Translations under genes and position numbers: made by a program
Part shown: positions 45,994 to 58,654 of the stretch, in pieces
Layout of the letters: each line of letters begins with the position of its first letter
Position numbering within the stretch: the first letter of the stretch is position 1
The notes under the pieces: model-generated
What the model was told of the DNA's origin: nothing
Database searches by the model: none
What the model saw: only the letters and a program-made list of their open reading frames with translations
From: Tetrastigma voinierianum
Taxonomy: Eukaryota; Streptophyta; Magnoliopsida; Vitales; Vitaceae
Assembly (NCBI GenBank): GCA_016808115.1
Contig: JAEQBH010006400.1
Span: 186,001-250,000, forward strand
Length of the DNA stretch: 64,000 nt
Direction: 5' to 3'

Positions 45994-47290
45994 ATGAGCC
46001 GTAGCGCCTTGTTCCTAACCTAAACGAAATGATGGAAGAGTACGTAGAGGGCGAGGAAGAAACAACTCGAAAGAGAGCTGGTCGGGGCATTAACGAATGA
46101 AGAAGATAAAACGACGGAGATTGGGCAATAAGCTGAAGAAACAAGAAGATAGCAAAAGCGAGAGATTGAAACTGGTGGAAGAAACCAGAAAGAGAAAAAG
46201 AGGAGCTGAAGAAGCTGAAACTAAGGAAAAAGAAAGTGATATTGTTTCAGAGAGGGCTTATTTTGCTTGGAGGGACAAGTTCTTGACATAGGGACTCATT
46301 AGCGAAAGGGTTTCAGCGAGTTCAATCTCACCAACCGAAATTATTAGGAAGAGGGATGGCTTTCTTCTATGAGCCTGAGGCTCCTGGATTTGTAGATTTG
46401 GAGAAGGAATTCTGTGCAAACATGATGGGGATGAAGGAAAAGATTGTTTATGTCAGAGATAAATGGATATCGTTCAGCAGGGAGAACATCGACCAAACTT
46501 TCAATCTAAATGAGAGGAAGAATGGTTTGAAGTTCAAGAAACTAGTAAGAGAACTAGATTAGAAAATTGCTGGTTTGCTGACGGATGGGAATGGGAAATG
46601 GAATGCCAAAAGGAAAAATCCCCATGAGTCCATTGCACGAGGATCATTGACTGAATAGGCCAAGGTCTTGTTTTATTTCATTTGCTCATTCATTTTACCA
46701 TCAAAACATTTGAGCACAGTCAGGGAGAATGAGGAAGTACTTTTGTATACCATCTTAAAAGGATACAAATTCAGTGTTGGAAAAATAATAGAAATCTTAA
46801 TTTTGAGTTATTATAGAGGGAGTTACGGGGACTAGTACCTCATCTAGCAATAATCACAAGGCTATGCATTCTAGGCGGTGTGGAAGGAGACTGGGAAGAA
46901 TAAGAGACCTATCCTAAGACCTCACCCTTGACATTGACAAGAATAATTAAGGGTCCTAAGAATAGAGGCAAGGAAAAAGAAGCAGAAATTGGAAGAAAGG
47001 AATCAGGAGCAAGTTGAAAGCTTGGAGCTTCATGGTAACAATGCAGAATTGATGGAGATGCTGAAAGTTATGAGATAAGACATGCAAGAGAGGAACAAAC
47101 AGCTAAAAATCCAACTTCAATTGCAGGATGTACATGCATGCAGAGCTGAGAAGAAGAGATTAGAATTTGAAAGAAGCACTCAGATAGAGAGATGAAGAGT
47201 GGAAGAGCAAACTGGAAACAAGAGAAAAAGAACTAAGTGAAGAACTCAGGGCAAGGGAAGATGCTTTCCTTTCAGATCAACTAAGGAAGG
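45994..47290 (+). pseudogene. Additional ORF of A2 (PF20167-like), remnant
   Basis: The ATG at 45994 runs nine codons to a stop. A charged N-terminal frame (46097-46291) has RKRKRGAEEAETKEKESD, a possible nuclear-localisation-type basic run, and YFAWRDKFL. The core (46356-46562) has KEFCANMMGMKEKIVYVRDK and WISFSRENIDQTFNLNE, matching REFYAN...V-R-G-x-W-V-x-F-x-x-x-x-I-N-x-x-F. After a TAG follow LFYFICSFILPSKHLSTVRE and LLYTILKGYKFSVGKII, also conserved in the family. The tail (47000-47290) is Glu/Lys/Arg-rich (RAEKKRLEF, KELSEELRAREDAF), coiled-coil-like. It is missing about 480 bp present in A1 after 47282. Function unknown. Confidence 0.65.
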
Positions 47291-49123
47291 CTTTGTAACC
47301 AAATCTCTTATACTTGGAAACTTAAATGAAAAATCCTTTGCAAAAATTTGTGTCCATTCTCATCTTGCATTTCTTTTGTGGCTATATTATATTTCTTTCC
47401 TTGATTTTAAATAATTATAAATTGATGACTTTTAGTGTATACCTTTGCTGAATAATGGAGAAACCAACTTTCCTGGGTTGATTTTCTAAATAGTTGTGAA
47501 TTGTTTGGTAGAATTTGAAAGATGATGGAATTGAATTGTTGCTATGTTATATTTCTCTTAGTTGAATGGTTTGATTTAAATAAGCTTTTAACTTGTAAAA
47601 TATCAAAGCAACATATCCAGGAACTAAACAAGAATTTGATAGATGAATTGGGGTAAGATGAAATAAACTAAAAGAGGAAAGTTGTAAGGATATTAATGAA
47701 TGTGTTGAACTTTAAGAATAAGGAAGATTGCAACAAATTGATGGAACAAATAAGACCTATGATTATGTTTTTGTAAACATTTTAGTTATTATGAATCCTG
47801 ATAAACACTACACATGGTCAAAAGTATCTCTAAGACAAATTGTGCTAAGTTGAGGGACATCTTTTGGGATTTATCCCAATTAAATCTCCAAATGTCCTAG
47901 AACTTGTTAGATTATTAGTCAAAGCGAAATCCTAAGCAAAACCACCAACAGGAAATGATATAGGCCATTCTTGGAAGATTGAGCCTTTCAAAGCCTACCC
48001 TTATAATATACATAAGCATACACATTAGTTCCTTATTTGAGCCAATAGTCAATTTCATTATCAACCAGCAAATGAAAAGCCTAGATCCTCCCTTGAACAT
48101 AATCCTACAGTAGATAACCCTTATTTTCCCAGATTACATGACAAATACATCAATGATAAAAGAGGACAAGTTTGGGGAAATATTATTTCAAATTACGAAA
48201 AAGGATAAGAAGGATTGAGAAAGGAAAATCAATTGAGATGAGGAAAGATGAAAGAATGAAGAAAGAAAATTTGTGAAAAGAAAGGATCAAGGTGGAATGA
48301 GTTTGGTTTATAATCTTCCTCCTTGAACAGATTCAGTTCTTAGGGATGTTTTGACACACAATCCTAAGTAATGCGATTGGTATGAGTTGCGACCAAGTTC
48401 TTTAAGGGTGGTAGAAAGCTTAAAATGGAAAAACATTGCACTATTCCAAAAACCTTGATAAAAGATGAAAAGTGAAAAAGTTTTTAAGATGAGGAAGAGA
48501 GTTTATAGTCTGAGTGTGGTCACCAAAAATACCACAATAGAGAGTATCTTGAAAGATGCACCAAACCAAATGGGATGTTAGAGTTAACATCAATGGAAAA
48601 ATCAAGGATGCATAGCAGAGAGGCAAGTATGTTAAGTTGTAAGTGCAATTTGGGTAAAATTGAGCCTAAATTGTCCAATTATCTACCTAATTACCCAAGC
48701 CACTCATTATAAGACTAAAACACCTAATTGATTCTAAAGGCAGTATATGCTTACATTAGTGGAGATTAATATGACCGATGGCATTTTAGGACTTTGAGAA
48801 TAAAGGGAGAAGTTTGCTATCTCGGTATTATCCCAGAAGATTAACTAATGCGCGAGAAATAGAGAAGACCATCACACACTCACAAATCAGGGTTGAATAA
48901 TTGAATTGTTTTTCACTATATAAATTATTTGGTTGTTTAGTGAACTTAATTGAAAATCTTCTTGATTCTAGATTGGAAACATATTTAGAAATAATTTTAC
49001 AACTAACTTATGTTCCTTGTCAAATTGTGGATTCAACAAAAAATTTTCATTAAAAAATAAAAGCTAAATTTTTTGAGGACAAACAAAATTTTCTTTTCTT
49101 TGCTTGGGGACAAGCAAAACTTT
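47291..49123 (+). other. A2 3' noncoding region
   Basis: Closely alignable with 21770-23608 of A1 (for example TTTGTAACCAAATCTC, GACAAATACATCAATG) and, inverted, with part of D. No coding potential. Confidence 0.6.
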
Positions 49124-49136
49124 AAGTTTGGGGGAA
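49124..49136 (+). promoter_or_regulatory. Polypurine tract of A2
   Basis: AAGTTTGGGGGAA directly before the LTR start at 49139, identical to A1. Confidence 0.75.
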
Positions 49137-49138
49137 TT

Positions 49139-52100
49139 TGATGAGTCCTAAACTCATCTATTTTTAATCCATTTTTTTGTCATATTTCTAGAAGTTTATG
49201 ATTCATTTTAATGCTGAATTATAGAATATTCACCCGACTTTGTGTGTTTGCAGTTTTAAATGAAAAAGAACAATTCCGATGAAAAGAAGAAAAATTGGCC
49301 AAAGAAAGAAAAAATTAGCCAAAGCCAGTGTCATGACATAGTTTCAGATTATTGAGACATAATCTCAATAGAACCAATAGAAGCTATGTCACAACAAGTA
49401 GCGTTATGTCGCAACAAAGATCAAGCTGAACTAAATCAAGAAACAAAGATTTTTGCGACATCTCACAACTCTTTCATGACATAAAGAACTGAAGATGGCA
49501 GAAAAGCTTTGTCAAGACAAAGACGGTATGTCGCGACCTGGTCAAGTCGACATTGAAGGCAAGAAGACTTTGAGGTGAATATCGCGACAAAGTTGAGAAG
49601 AATTGCGAAGAATGTTGCAACACGAAAATTATGTTACTAGCATGTGGAAATGCGAAGAGCGAGAATTCTATGTCGCAATAATGATTAAAGTTTTGAACCA
49701 CAATATCGCATGTGTGCTTTGTTGCGACAGTGATCAACCGATAAATTTGTAAGTTTGTCTCGAAGCCGGGAATTTATACTGTGATAATAAAAGGCTCTTG
49801 AAGCGATAGATCTAATGCGATAAAAAGAAAATTATGTCGTGAAAGAAAATGGAAGAGAAATAGACCAGCCAAGACAAATTTGTTGCGACAAAGATTTCAA
49901 TGTTGCAACGATAAGTTCCTTGACGACCACAGGTTCGGTCGATGAGTCGCGAAAACCAAGACTGTCATGACGAAGAAAAGTGTCGACATGACAATATGAA
50001 GCGGTGAGAAACTCTATCGACAAGGTAGAGAAGAACCTACAGAAAGAATGTATGACATAACAAGAATGTTGTGACAGAGTGGAGCGAAGACAAAATATTT
50101 GTCGAAATGAAAATATTCTCGTGAGGGGAAATTTATGTCATTGACATTTTTCGGGAAGCGTGAGAATGACAAGTTGGTTGCAATAAAGTGTTTATGTCGC
50201 GACATAAGACACTCATGTCTATGATCACTAGACAACCCGGCAAAATTATGTCGCGACATTTGCCAGTCTGTCTCAGCGATCGAGAAGAAAGCACGAAATC
50301 ATGTCGTGATGAAATTCTCAAATCCAATGAGTTTGGGAACAAAGATGACAACTATTTTGCGACATAATTTTCTATGTCGCGACAAATGTAACCAATTGGG
50401 CTAGAATTTTGAGGATCACAATTTCGGTAACCCGGTATTATAATTTGAAAATCTATAAATAGAAGCATCTAGAACGCGTGCATAACCATGAACTAAGAAC
50501 TTCTTGTTAATGGAGACTCCCTCTGTATATTAGTTTTCTTTTATTTTTCTTTTATTTTATTTTCTTCAATTTAGCTTTTAGAGTAGCAATTTAGTTAGTT
50601 TTCCTTAAAATTGAGGAATTAGTGGGTGTGAAGTTTCGAGCTGGTTTTCTTTGTAAATTTTTGTTTTTAATTACTGTCTGATTTAAATGGAATTTGGAAA
50701 TTTGGGTTCGTCTATTTCGGGTTCGTTTGATTCAGGTGAATTTACGATCGATTAGTCACTATTATTTGTAATCCGGTTTTGAAAGGTGATCTCCCTACAT
50801 GATTGGATGGAGTGTTAATTATTATTTTCGACTTGAAAGAATGTCATAGTCTGAAAATCTTGAATTTATTTAATTAGTATTGTTCTTGAATTTACTTGTT
50901 CAGAATATTATTATGTACCCAAGGAGGCGTATCTTGCTTTGATTTCCAGGAAGCCCTCTAAGTGACACAGAGATGGAGATTCCTAAGAGTATGAAGTAGT
51001 TACTTGGGGGTATGTTAGACAAATATTATGGAACTAATGAACTTGGAAAGATTACTTCGATAGATCACTAACCTACTCATGGTGTGAGGATAGTTGGATG
51101 ATGTATCAATTTAATTGATTAAGGTTTCTCCTCTATCTAATGAAAGGATCTTGATCTTGTGTTAGCATAGATCTAATCAAGGAGATAGATAATTTTATCA
51201 AATTCGATGGATGAGTTACCAATTAGATTGGAGAAGGCTTGTATTATCACATGCATAGAGGCGAGAATTCTTGATCCTATGATTTGGGTTGTAATGCTGA
51301 AAGGAAAAATACATAGATCTTAGAAAGGAGTTTATATTCTCTGATAACTGATTAGACTCATGTATCCGAAAGGAACATGGATCTCTAATTAGTGAAATAT
51401 ATGGTGTAGGGAGAAATCCAAACTATACTACCTTACATCTTTGACAAGTTCAGATTTCAAACTAATGGTTGAACTATGTTCTAAAATGATGCAAAATTTT
51501 ATAATTATTCATTGAACTATTTCCTAGTTTTATTGACCTAGTAAACTTGCCAATCCAATTATTTTAAATTCTTTATATATAGTTATAGAATTTTATTTAA
51601 TTTTTACTTTTCCTTTAGTTTAAAACCAAGTCACTTTTAACTTTGGAGTTCAAATAGCAATGATCTTGAGTAGATGGGGTTATTGATGTTTATATTTTTC
51701 ATCAATCCTCATGGTAATGATATTTGGACTTAAATCCACTTTTTATTACTTGAATGACATGTGCACTTGCAGTGATCTAGACCAAAACACATTTTCAATT
51801 GAAACTACTCTATCCATGCAAACAAAAAGCGCATATTTTATATCTTTGGTCAGTAATGAGTTTTGGCCCGGATTTAAAGTGGACTTTAGTTAGTCTTTGG
51901 TAGTAGTGTCAAAAATTAGTCAACAAGTTTTAAGGCGCCGTTGTCGGGGGCCCGAATAGTCGTTAAATGGTAAATACCAATTTTGCTTTAAGCCCGATCT
52001 CTTCATATTTCGTCAATTTGTTGCTATGATTAGTAGAGTTTTGAGTGCGTATGAAAATCGATCCTTGGATGAACACTCTTACTTTCATACACTACATTAC

Positions 52101-52156
52101 TTTAGGCGACGAATGCACTTGCGCACATAGGTGTATTATTTTATATGCACATATCA
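49139..52156 (+). repeat. 3' LTR of A2
   Basis: Begins TGATGAGTCCTAAACTC and ends ...CACATATCA, where it abuts the end of the inverted D LTR. It has a palindrome array at 49325-50390 (perfect copies start at 50195, 50249 and 50375) and TATAAATA at 50454-50461. An internal PBS-like AAGGCGCCGTTGTCGGGGG lies at about 51934. It resembles the A1 3' LTR more than the A1 5' LTR. Confidence 0.8.
50454..50461 (+). promoter_or_regulatory. TATA box of A2 3' LTR
   Basis: TATAAATA in the same GAAAATC...GAAGCATCTAG context as in A1, downstream of the palindrome array. Confidence 0.65.
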
Positions 52157-53624
52157 TTGTTTGTCTATGTGATTATATAGACTAAAAACCTTCAAATTAA
52201 CATAGTTACAAGAGCCTTACAATTCTCTTGCATCTTTGTCAACTTGGAATTACTTGGATATAACTGATAAAATGAATTTATATGTGATTTGAAAATGGTT
52301 TGGTCTAGACATTGCAGAGATGCCTGAGAATCATACACAAGTAATAAAATGGATGTAAGTCCAGATATCATTCCCACAGGGATTGACAAAAATCTAAAAT
52401 TCAATTACTCCAACTACTCAAGATCCCTTACTATCTAAATCTCTTAGCAAGTATAAATAGATATTATCCTAGAAATATCTTTAAAATCAATTTCAAAATC
52501 TAATTTAACAAAATAATGAACAAACGAAATTATAAGAATAAATAAACTAGAAATTTGAATCAGCTCTACGTTGAAGAATGAACACTAGGGAATCTTTGTG
52601 AAAGCAGTCAATTTTACCGCAAATAAAACATGATACTACTGTTACATTCTGGATATAGATTTGTCGAATATCCACATGAATGCAGTGGATCTCTCCATAT
52701 TTCAGCGGTTAGATGTCACTGCTTCTTTTGAAGTAGTCTAACAGGTTACTTGTAATTTTTCTCATTCTTCTCAAGATCTTTAGGTATTTTTTCTTTCAAT
52801 ACTTCATACCCCAATTTTGAAGGCTGAGATGTTTTCCAACCCAGACGAAGTCCTTGCAAATATGACTTGATTGATAACTCAGCCATGTAATCTAATGGTT
52901 GTTTCCCTTTCCTTGATTAGATCTCTGCTAACACAGGTTCAGGATTTTTTTTCCAAAAGATTAATGGTGAAATCTCTAATCATTCAAATTGATAATTGAT
53001 CCCTTCCTACTTCAATCATGAGTTAAAGGGGTATTTATCAAGATGAAATGTCAGAGTTCATTAGTTCATCAATGATAATCTAACATACACACCAGTGGAA
53101 TGTTCCTAACTCGAGGGAAATTCCATCTGTGTCTTTTTCGAGAGGGCCTCTGGAAATTAAGTGAGTTCTTAACCTTTGAGTGTATTCGATGCTATCATTG
53201 AGAACAAGTAGATTTACGCCTGATATCGACGAATAAATCTCGACAGGTAATTTCTTTTGATTTGTGGGAAGATTTGTAGGCGACAATAATCAGGAATTAG
53301 CGGAAGGCGTGCTACGGTAATTTCCTTCTAGAGACTACAATGGAGCATCAGTCAATTACTTGCTACTTGATTGCAAGAAGCGAAAAGAAACAAAATCTAG
53401 AAATTTGTCTAAATTTCATTCAGTTAAATGGGTTGTTCTAACGAGAATAAGGAAAATTTAATCAGGCTTCAACATTCCAGCAGTTGTTGGTTCGGATCAA
53501 GAAGAAAGAAAAGAAAGAAAAAATCTATAAAATGTAATGGGTTTCTTCTTCCCCGAGTTCTGGACTCCCGAAAAGTGAAAAGTTGAAAATTAAAAGAAGT
53601 TTCCTTTACGAATTTGTGTGTGTC

Positions 53625-53632
53625 TATTTATA
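53625..53632 (-). promoter_or_regulatory. TATA box of D LTR
   Basis: Minus-strand TATAAATA in GAGCTTATAAATAGAC, downstream (in the minus sense) of the palindrome array, as in the other LTRs. Confidence 0.6.
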
Positions 53633-53749
53633 AGCTCAAAATTAGACCTAAAATTCAAAGCTCGTTGAAATTCCTTAAAGAAAGCGTTGTTGTTTCGGTG
53701 TGATCCTCGAAAATGAAGTCAGCGACACGGATTATCTCATGGCCCCAAT

Positions 53750-54900
53750 GCGTTAAGCTAGTCGTGACCTTAGATGCGAGTGTGACGTCCCCATTTTTTG
53801 TTCCTGCACTTGTTGAGTTGTGACCTATCATCTTCAGTTGGGATTAGATTTCTTGTAGCTGCCTTGATTAGTGGTCGCGACCTAAGAATGGAGTCGCGAC
53901 CTCGTTGACTCAATTGTTTTCATGAGTTGACGTCATGACCTCATTCCCACGTCACGACCTAGCTCTTTTTGTCTTCTGCTGCATTCTGTGTCACGACCTT
54001 AATTTTAGGTTGCGACCACATTTCTATTGCCACCTCTTTAGTTCTAGGTAATGACTTCTTTTTTCTGGTTGCGATCTCTTTGTTTGATCTTCTGTCTTCA
54101 TGTAGGTTGCTTGTTGCGACTTCCATAACAGGTTATGACTAAGTAATTTCTCTTATCACAGCATTTTCGATCGTGACCTCAAAAGCATGTCGCAACCTTT
54201 AATTCTTTACATTCAGTCTCAACTTCAATGTTTAGTCACAACAAGTTTTTCTTAGCTCTGTTGATGTTCCTGGTCGCGACCTTAAAAGCACGTCACGACC
54301 TCTTTGTTACCTTGCTGCCCTTTGTTTTTTTCTCAGTTACATATACTTAGTCGCGACACCTATCATCTTTGTGGCGACCTTTTATCCTCATTAGTATCGA
54401 ATTTCGGTCACGATCGGTAAGCGAGTGCGACCTCAATTGATACTCAGCGCCCTTCCTTCTAGTTGTGATTTTTAGTTGCAGCCATTTTCCTTCTCCACAT
54501 ATATTCGGATCGCGACCTCAAAATGGCGTCTCAACCTCATGGTTGCTCTTTTTTTGATAGGTTTATGTCTCAGTTGCTTAAATGTGGTTGCGACCTGAAT
54601 GATTGGTCGTGACCTCCCTTTGGTTCTTCAACTTACATTTAGTGCGACCTCAAAAGCCTCCGTGTAGAGACCAGGTTCGGTTTCATCCTTCATGACACGA
54701 AAACACGTTGCTACCTCAGTTTAGTCTTCCATTTAAGAACTAAATCGCAACCTCAATTTCACAATCACGACCCAGCTTAGCATAACCTTCCATTTCTCCC
54801 TCAAGACTAGTCTTGGTGGTGTCGTGACCTGGAAATAACTAAATTGAAGAGTTTCTTGTCGCGAAACCAGTTACGAGGTTACAACCTCGTCCACGCTATT
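53750..54900 (-). repeat. GGTCGCGACC palindrome array of D LTR
   Basis: Over 25 copies of a TCGCGA-core word, here often with outer G/C: GGTCGCGACC at 53873-53882 and 54272-54281, AGTCGCGACC at 53892-53901, and many decayed GTCACGACC, GTTGCGACC and GTCGTGACC copies. Spacing is tens of bases, as in A1/A2. Confidence 0.85.
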
Positions 54901-55062
54901 AAATTTAGTTTCTTACGGCTTTGGGGCTTTTAATTCTGTTGCAATTTCTGCCAAAAATAAAATTTGGAAGTAAAATATCCATGTTTACGCATATTAATCA
55001 GCATTCATATTGTAAAAATAAATTAGAAATGGATTAAAAATCAATGAGTTTTGACTCGTCAG

Positions 55063-55076
55063 AATTCCCCGAACTT
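55063..55076 (-). promoter_or_regulatory. Polypurine tract of D
   Basis: Minus strand AAGTTCGGGGAATTC just before the LTR start, the same as A1/A2 but with one C interrupting the purines. Confidence 0.65.
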
Positions 55077-56949
55077 AAAATTTTGTTTGTCCCCGAGCAA
55101 AGAAAAGAAAGAATTGTTTGTCCTCAGACAATTGAGCTTTATTTTAAGGACATTTTATGATTTAAATCACGATTTTCTTATTCCCACTTGGATTTTAACT
55201 TGAGCAAAGAAGGTTGCAGTATTATCTCAAATTCAATCATCAAATGAGAAAAGGAATGTTTTCAACCTCCATCTGGGATAAAATTGCATATAGCGAAGAC
55301 ATTCGATAAATCTTGTTCTATGAGTGTGTGTAGGTCTTCTTTCCTATTTATCTTTTGTGAAGTAGTTAATCTTGGAATTCTCCTTAGAAACTAATTTAAG
55401 TCTCATAGGCTTGTTTTTTGTGCTGATCTCCACTAATGTAAGCAAGCTTCGGCCTTGAATCAAGGTCTTTCGGGCTTGTAATGTTAGGCTTGGGTAATTG
55501 GTAGAATCAAGTAATTTTAGGATGCAAATTGCAGTTCCATTCTTTCTTTCTGTATAATGACCTTAATTTTCATCATTTTCTTTCCTCTTAATGTAAACTC
55601 TCCCACCTTCAACTTATCATCTCAGTTCCTTTTTACTAGAACCCAGTTTAAAGAATTGGAATAGTGCAATGTTTTGTCTTCTTATGCTTTCTATCACTCT
55701 TAGAGAACTTTGGGCTAGCAACTCCCATACCAGTTGGCATTAGGATACTAGGTGTTGAAACACCCCTATGAACTTAATTGTTCAAGAGATAAACCCCTTG
55801 AAATGGCTTTTATTCCTTACTGAATTTCTTAACTGCTATCTACAGTTCTTGATTTATTTTCCTCATTCATCTTGTAATCCAAAGAAATATATTCCCCCAA
55901 ACTTGTTCCTTTATGCACAGTAAACCTTCCATGTTACGAAAATTAGGTAATTTTGGGGTTCTTTAATGGTATTAATTAGAAGGGAATTCGGTCTTGATGC
56001 TGTATTTGAGAGAAATTAGGCTTTAGGCTGATCATGGAACTAGAGTATATGCTTTGCATATAATGATGGTGACTTGAAAAAGGTTCAAACTTCCAAGGAT
56101 GGCTTCTGTATCATTTCTTGTTAGTTGTTTCTGCCTAGGATCTCCTCAACTTGATAATCTAACAAGTTCTAGGACCTTATGCTTTGAGATCTGGATCATT
56201 CAGATGTTCCTAATCCTCTCAGTATTAAGGATTTCAAGATCTTATTATAGGTTTCAGTTTGTGTGGACTTAGTTGTTTACACTCAAAATTCAATCATTTT
56301 ATTTGCTCTTTCAATTTTGTATTTTTTCTGATTCTACAATTTTAACTCAATTCAAACTAAAACTGCAACCTCTTATTCCGGTTCCATGACTTATGCTCTA
56401 ACCTTTCTCAAAGCATTGTTACGGACTGGTATTTGTTCGCGTAATTTACAAAATTAATCTTGAATGTTTAACTCATTTCTTTCATACAACATGTAATGAC
56501 ACTACCAACATAATCCAATCAATTCAGTCCAGACATTTACATTCCCACCTTGGTCCCGATCAACAATTCACCCAGCGATAACATTCACGGTCACGGCATT
56601 TTCCAAAGCAGAAAAACCAATTATCGACCAGTGCTACTATCACTTATGCAACACCGCAAAAACACTTTCAATGAATCAAAAAGAGTATTTATTAATGCTA
56701 AGAAGGTGACAATTGAAGATTACAAGAATTACTTATTCCCTTCTTTTATAGGCTATGGAAGATCATTCAACAGGTTCTCATGCAGTATTTCCCTTCCTGT
56801 TAAATATATATCGCTTGTCAACTCTACAACAGTTATCAAAGTGTCTTGCTGCCCCATCTTATTAGCACATCCTTTCCAGTGCAGAGATACACTCAGCCGA
56901 TTTTTCTGAGTTCGGTTGATCAAGTCCCTAGGCTCTCAGCGGATCTTCT
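55077..56949 (-). other. D 3' noncoding region
   Basis: Inverted homologue of the A1/A2 noncoding region (55680-55800 matches 22797-22880 of A1). No gene. The 119-residue plus-strand frame at 56550-56909 is on the wrong strand for D and shows no known family. Confidence 0.55.
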
Positions 56950-58477
56950 TTATGTAGGCATCATTTTCTTGAGTGTTTATCTCTCTCCTTCCCATCCCGA
57001 CCTCGAAACTCTTTGAGCTTGCTCCTTGTACGTATATTTGAAGGCCTCTATTTTCTTCAACATATTCCTTCCATCTACCTTCCTGCTTTCTTAATATGGT
57101 AGCGATTAAATCTCTTTTGAATTGGTTATTATAAAGGCTTCAGACTTGCACTTCATTCTCTCATTACTTTTTCTTCTCTTCTTTTTAACTCTTCCTTCCA
57201 TTCTTCCTCTCTTTGCTTCAAATTCTGTTCCCACATCTATTCTTTCCTTCTAAATTCAGCTTCTTGGAATTCCTCCCTAATTTGCTACTGGTTTTGCCAT
57301 TTTTTCTCCCTCTCTTCCATGTCTTTCTTCATGGATTTGAGCATTTCCATTATCTCTGCACTCCCTTCATTCCTTCTTGAGCTTTCTGCTTGCTCTGGAT
57401 AGTTCTCTGTTAACTCTGGATAGGAGTGGCTCAATGGGCTCATTCTGGATGAACCCATCTCTTCACTACTCTTTGGAGGAATGTCTTACGGAATTACTTC
57501 CCATTTCTCTCGCGTCATTCTCCTTCGCAGGCTACCCTTACCTGTCTCTCTGAAGCCCCTTTTGCTTTTTGTTCCTTGGGCCCTTGATAGCCTGGCAGAA
57601 TCAAGTGAAGAGCAAGGACATTGTTCCTCTTCGTCCCAAACTCCTTTCACCCCTGCCAGGATACACAATCTGGTGATGGTGGCTAGGTGAGGGATTAGTC
57701 CTCTCTTATTGCTTAGGTGGTATCCTCTGAGTGATCCTTCAATTAGGCCCCCAACATTCATCTTATAACCTTTTAACAGGGCATATAGAATCATAGCCTC
57801 TTGCTCCTTCACTTAGCACAAATGTTTTATTGGGATGATGACCGAGCAGATGAAGTAAAACCATACTTTGGCTTCTTCTATGAGGGACCCCTTATTGATG
57901 GCATAGTGTGGGTTTTTCTTTGTCGCCTCCCATTTTCCTTGCCCGTGATCAAACGGGTTCGAGGATTTTATCCATAGTTTGGGTTGTCGACCATTTTTGA
58001 CTTTGGATAGCGGGGTCCTTAAACTTGAAGATCTCGTTGATCCTTTTGTGCCCGAGTGGTACCCAGACCCCTCTCACAAAAACTGTATCATCATCTCTCA
58101 TCTCCACCATATTAGCGTAGAATTCTCTTGCCAAAGCAGCAAAACCTAGTGCTTTGTGCTCACGCCGGAAAACTCCGTCCCCTCTTCTCTATTAAGTGCA
58201 TAGCGGAAATTAGCTTCCCAAAACCCCTTTCTCCTATAAAGCCCTTGTCGGCTAGCTGCCTGTTCCATAAACCTCGAGCTTCTGCAGAGACGAAATCCTT
58301 TTCTTCCTCTGTTTCTCCATTCTTTTCATACTTTACAGTTCTTTTTCTCTTGGTAGCTCTTTCTTGTACAACTTGCTCTTCCTCTTCTGGTTCGACATTG
58401 GTTCTTTTCTCATGTTGAGGTTCCAAATGAACCTCTTCCTCCGCCTGGACATACTCACGCATAATCTCGTTGATCAT
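56950..58477 (-). pseudogene. Additional ORF of D (PF20167-like), best preserved
   Basis: Three long minus-strand frames follow each other. 58477-58160 (105 residues) has an acidic N-terminus, a basic ATKRKR run, DFVSAEARGLWNRQ and KGFIGERGFGKLI. 58134-57949 has MAREFYANMVEMRDDDTVFV and RGVWVPLGHKRINEIFKF. After RD-rich sequence, 57812-57486 has KEQEAMILYALLKGYKMNVG, GLIPHLATITRLC and AGVKGVWDEEEQCP. These are the successive blocks of the putative plant transposon protein family. A Glu/Arg-rich coiled-coil-like tail continues to about 56950 (for example EEFQEAEFRRKE). Only a few frameshifts separate the blocks. Its own upstream promoter region, if any, has been removed by element C. Confidence 0.7.
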
Positions 58478-58654
58478 TTCATTAAGATTGATGAGTCCAA
58501 AAACTCATTAGATTTTTAATCCATTTTTACGAGCATATTACAAGATAAATGTTGATTTGTATGCGAAATGTGGATGTTTTTACTCGAATTTAATTTCACG
58601 GAAAATACAATGAGAAGCTGAATCACGAGCAAAAATCGGAGTGGCTTGACCTAC

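Larger units (their letters stand above)
37612..52156 (+). mobile_element. Element A2: 5'-truncated Athila-like element
   Basis: Begins abruptly at 37612 in the gag C-terminal region, at a point homologous to 14265 of A1, with no LTR or PBS before it. It continues with protease, RT, RNase H, integrase (split by an insertion at 41375-44068), palindrome array, promoter-like module, additional ORF, noncoding region, PPT and 3' LTR. It is clearly a relative of A1, with matching order and long identical words. All coding parts are broken. Confidence 0.8.
52157..55061 (-). repeat. 3' LTR of D
   Basis: The minus strand starts TGACGAGTCAAAACTCATTG at 55061, and its end is homologous to the end of the C LTR (AAGGCTCTTGTAACTATG versus AAGGCTCATGTAATTATG). 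Palindrome array at 53750-54900, TATAAATA on the minus strand at 53632-53625, and U5 below that. Confidence 0.7.
52157..58488 (-). mobile_element. Element D: minus-strand 3' half of an Athila-like element
   Basis: Read on the minus strand: additional ORF (58477 to about 56950), 3' noncoding region homologous to A1/A2, PPT (55076-55063) and 3' LTR (55061-52157). It is cut at 58488 by the LTR of element C and at 52157 by the end of A2. Pol and gag are missing. It is a sister subfamily of A1/A2: the LTR start is TGACGAGTC rather than TGATGAGTC, and its arrays often have GGTCGCGACC. Confidence 0.7.

Noticed and set aside
56550..56909. 119-aa plus-strand ORF
   Set aside because: It lies in the inverted 3' noncoding region of D. 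No family features and no counterpart frame in A1 or A2.
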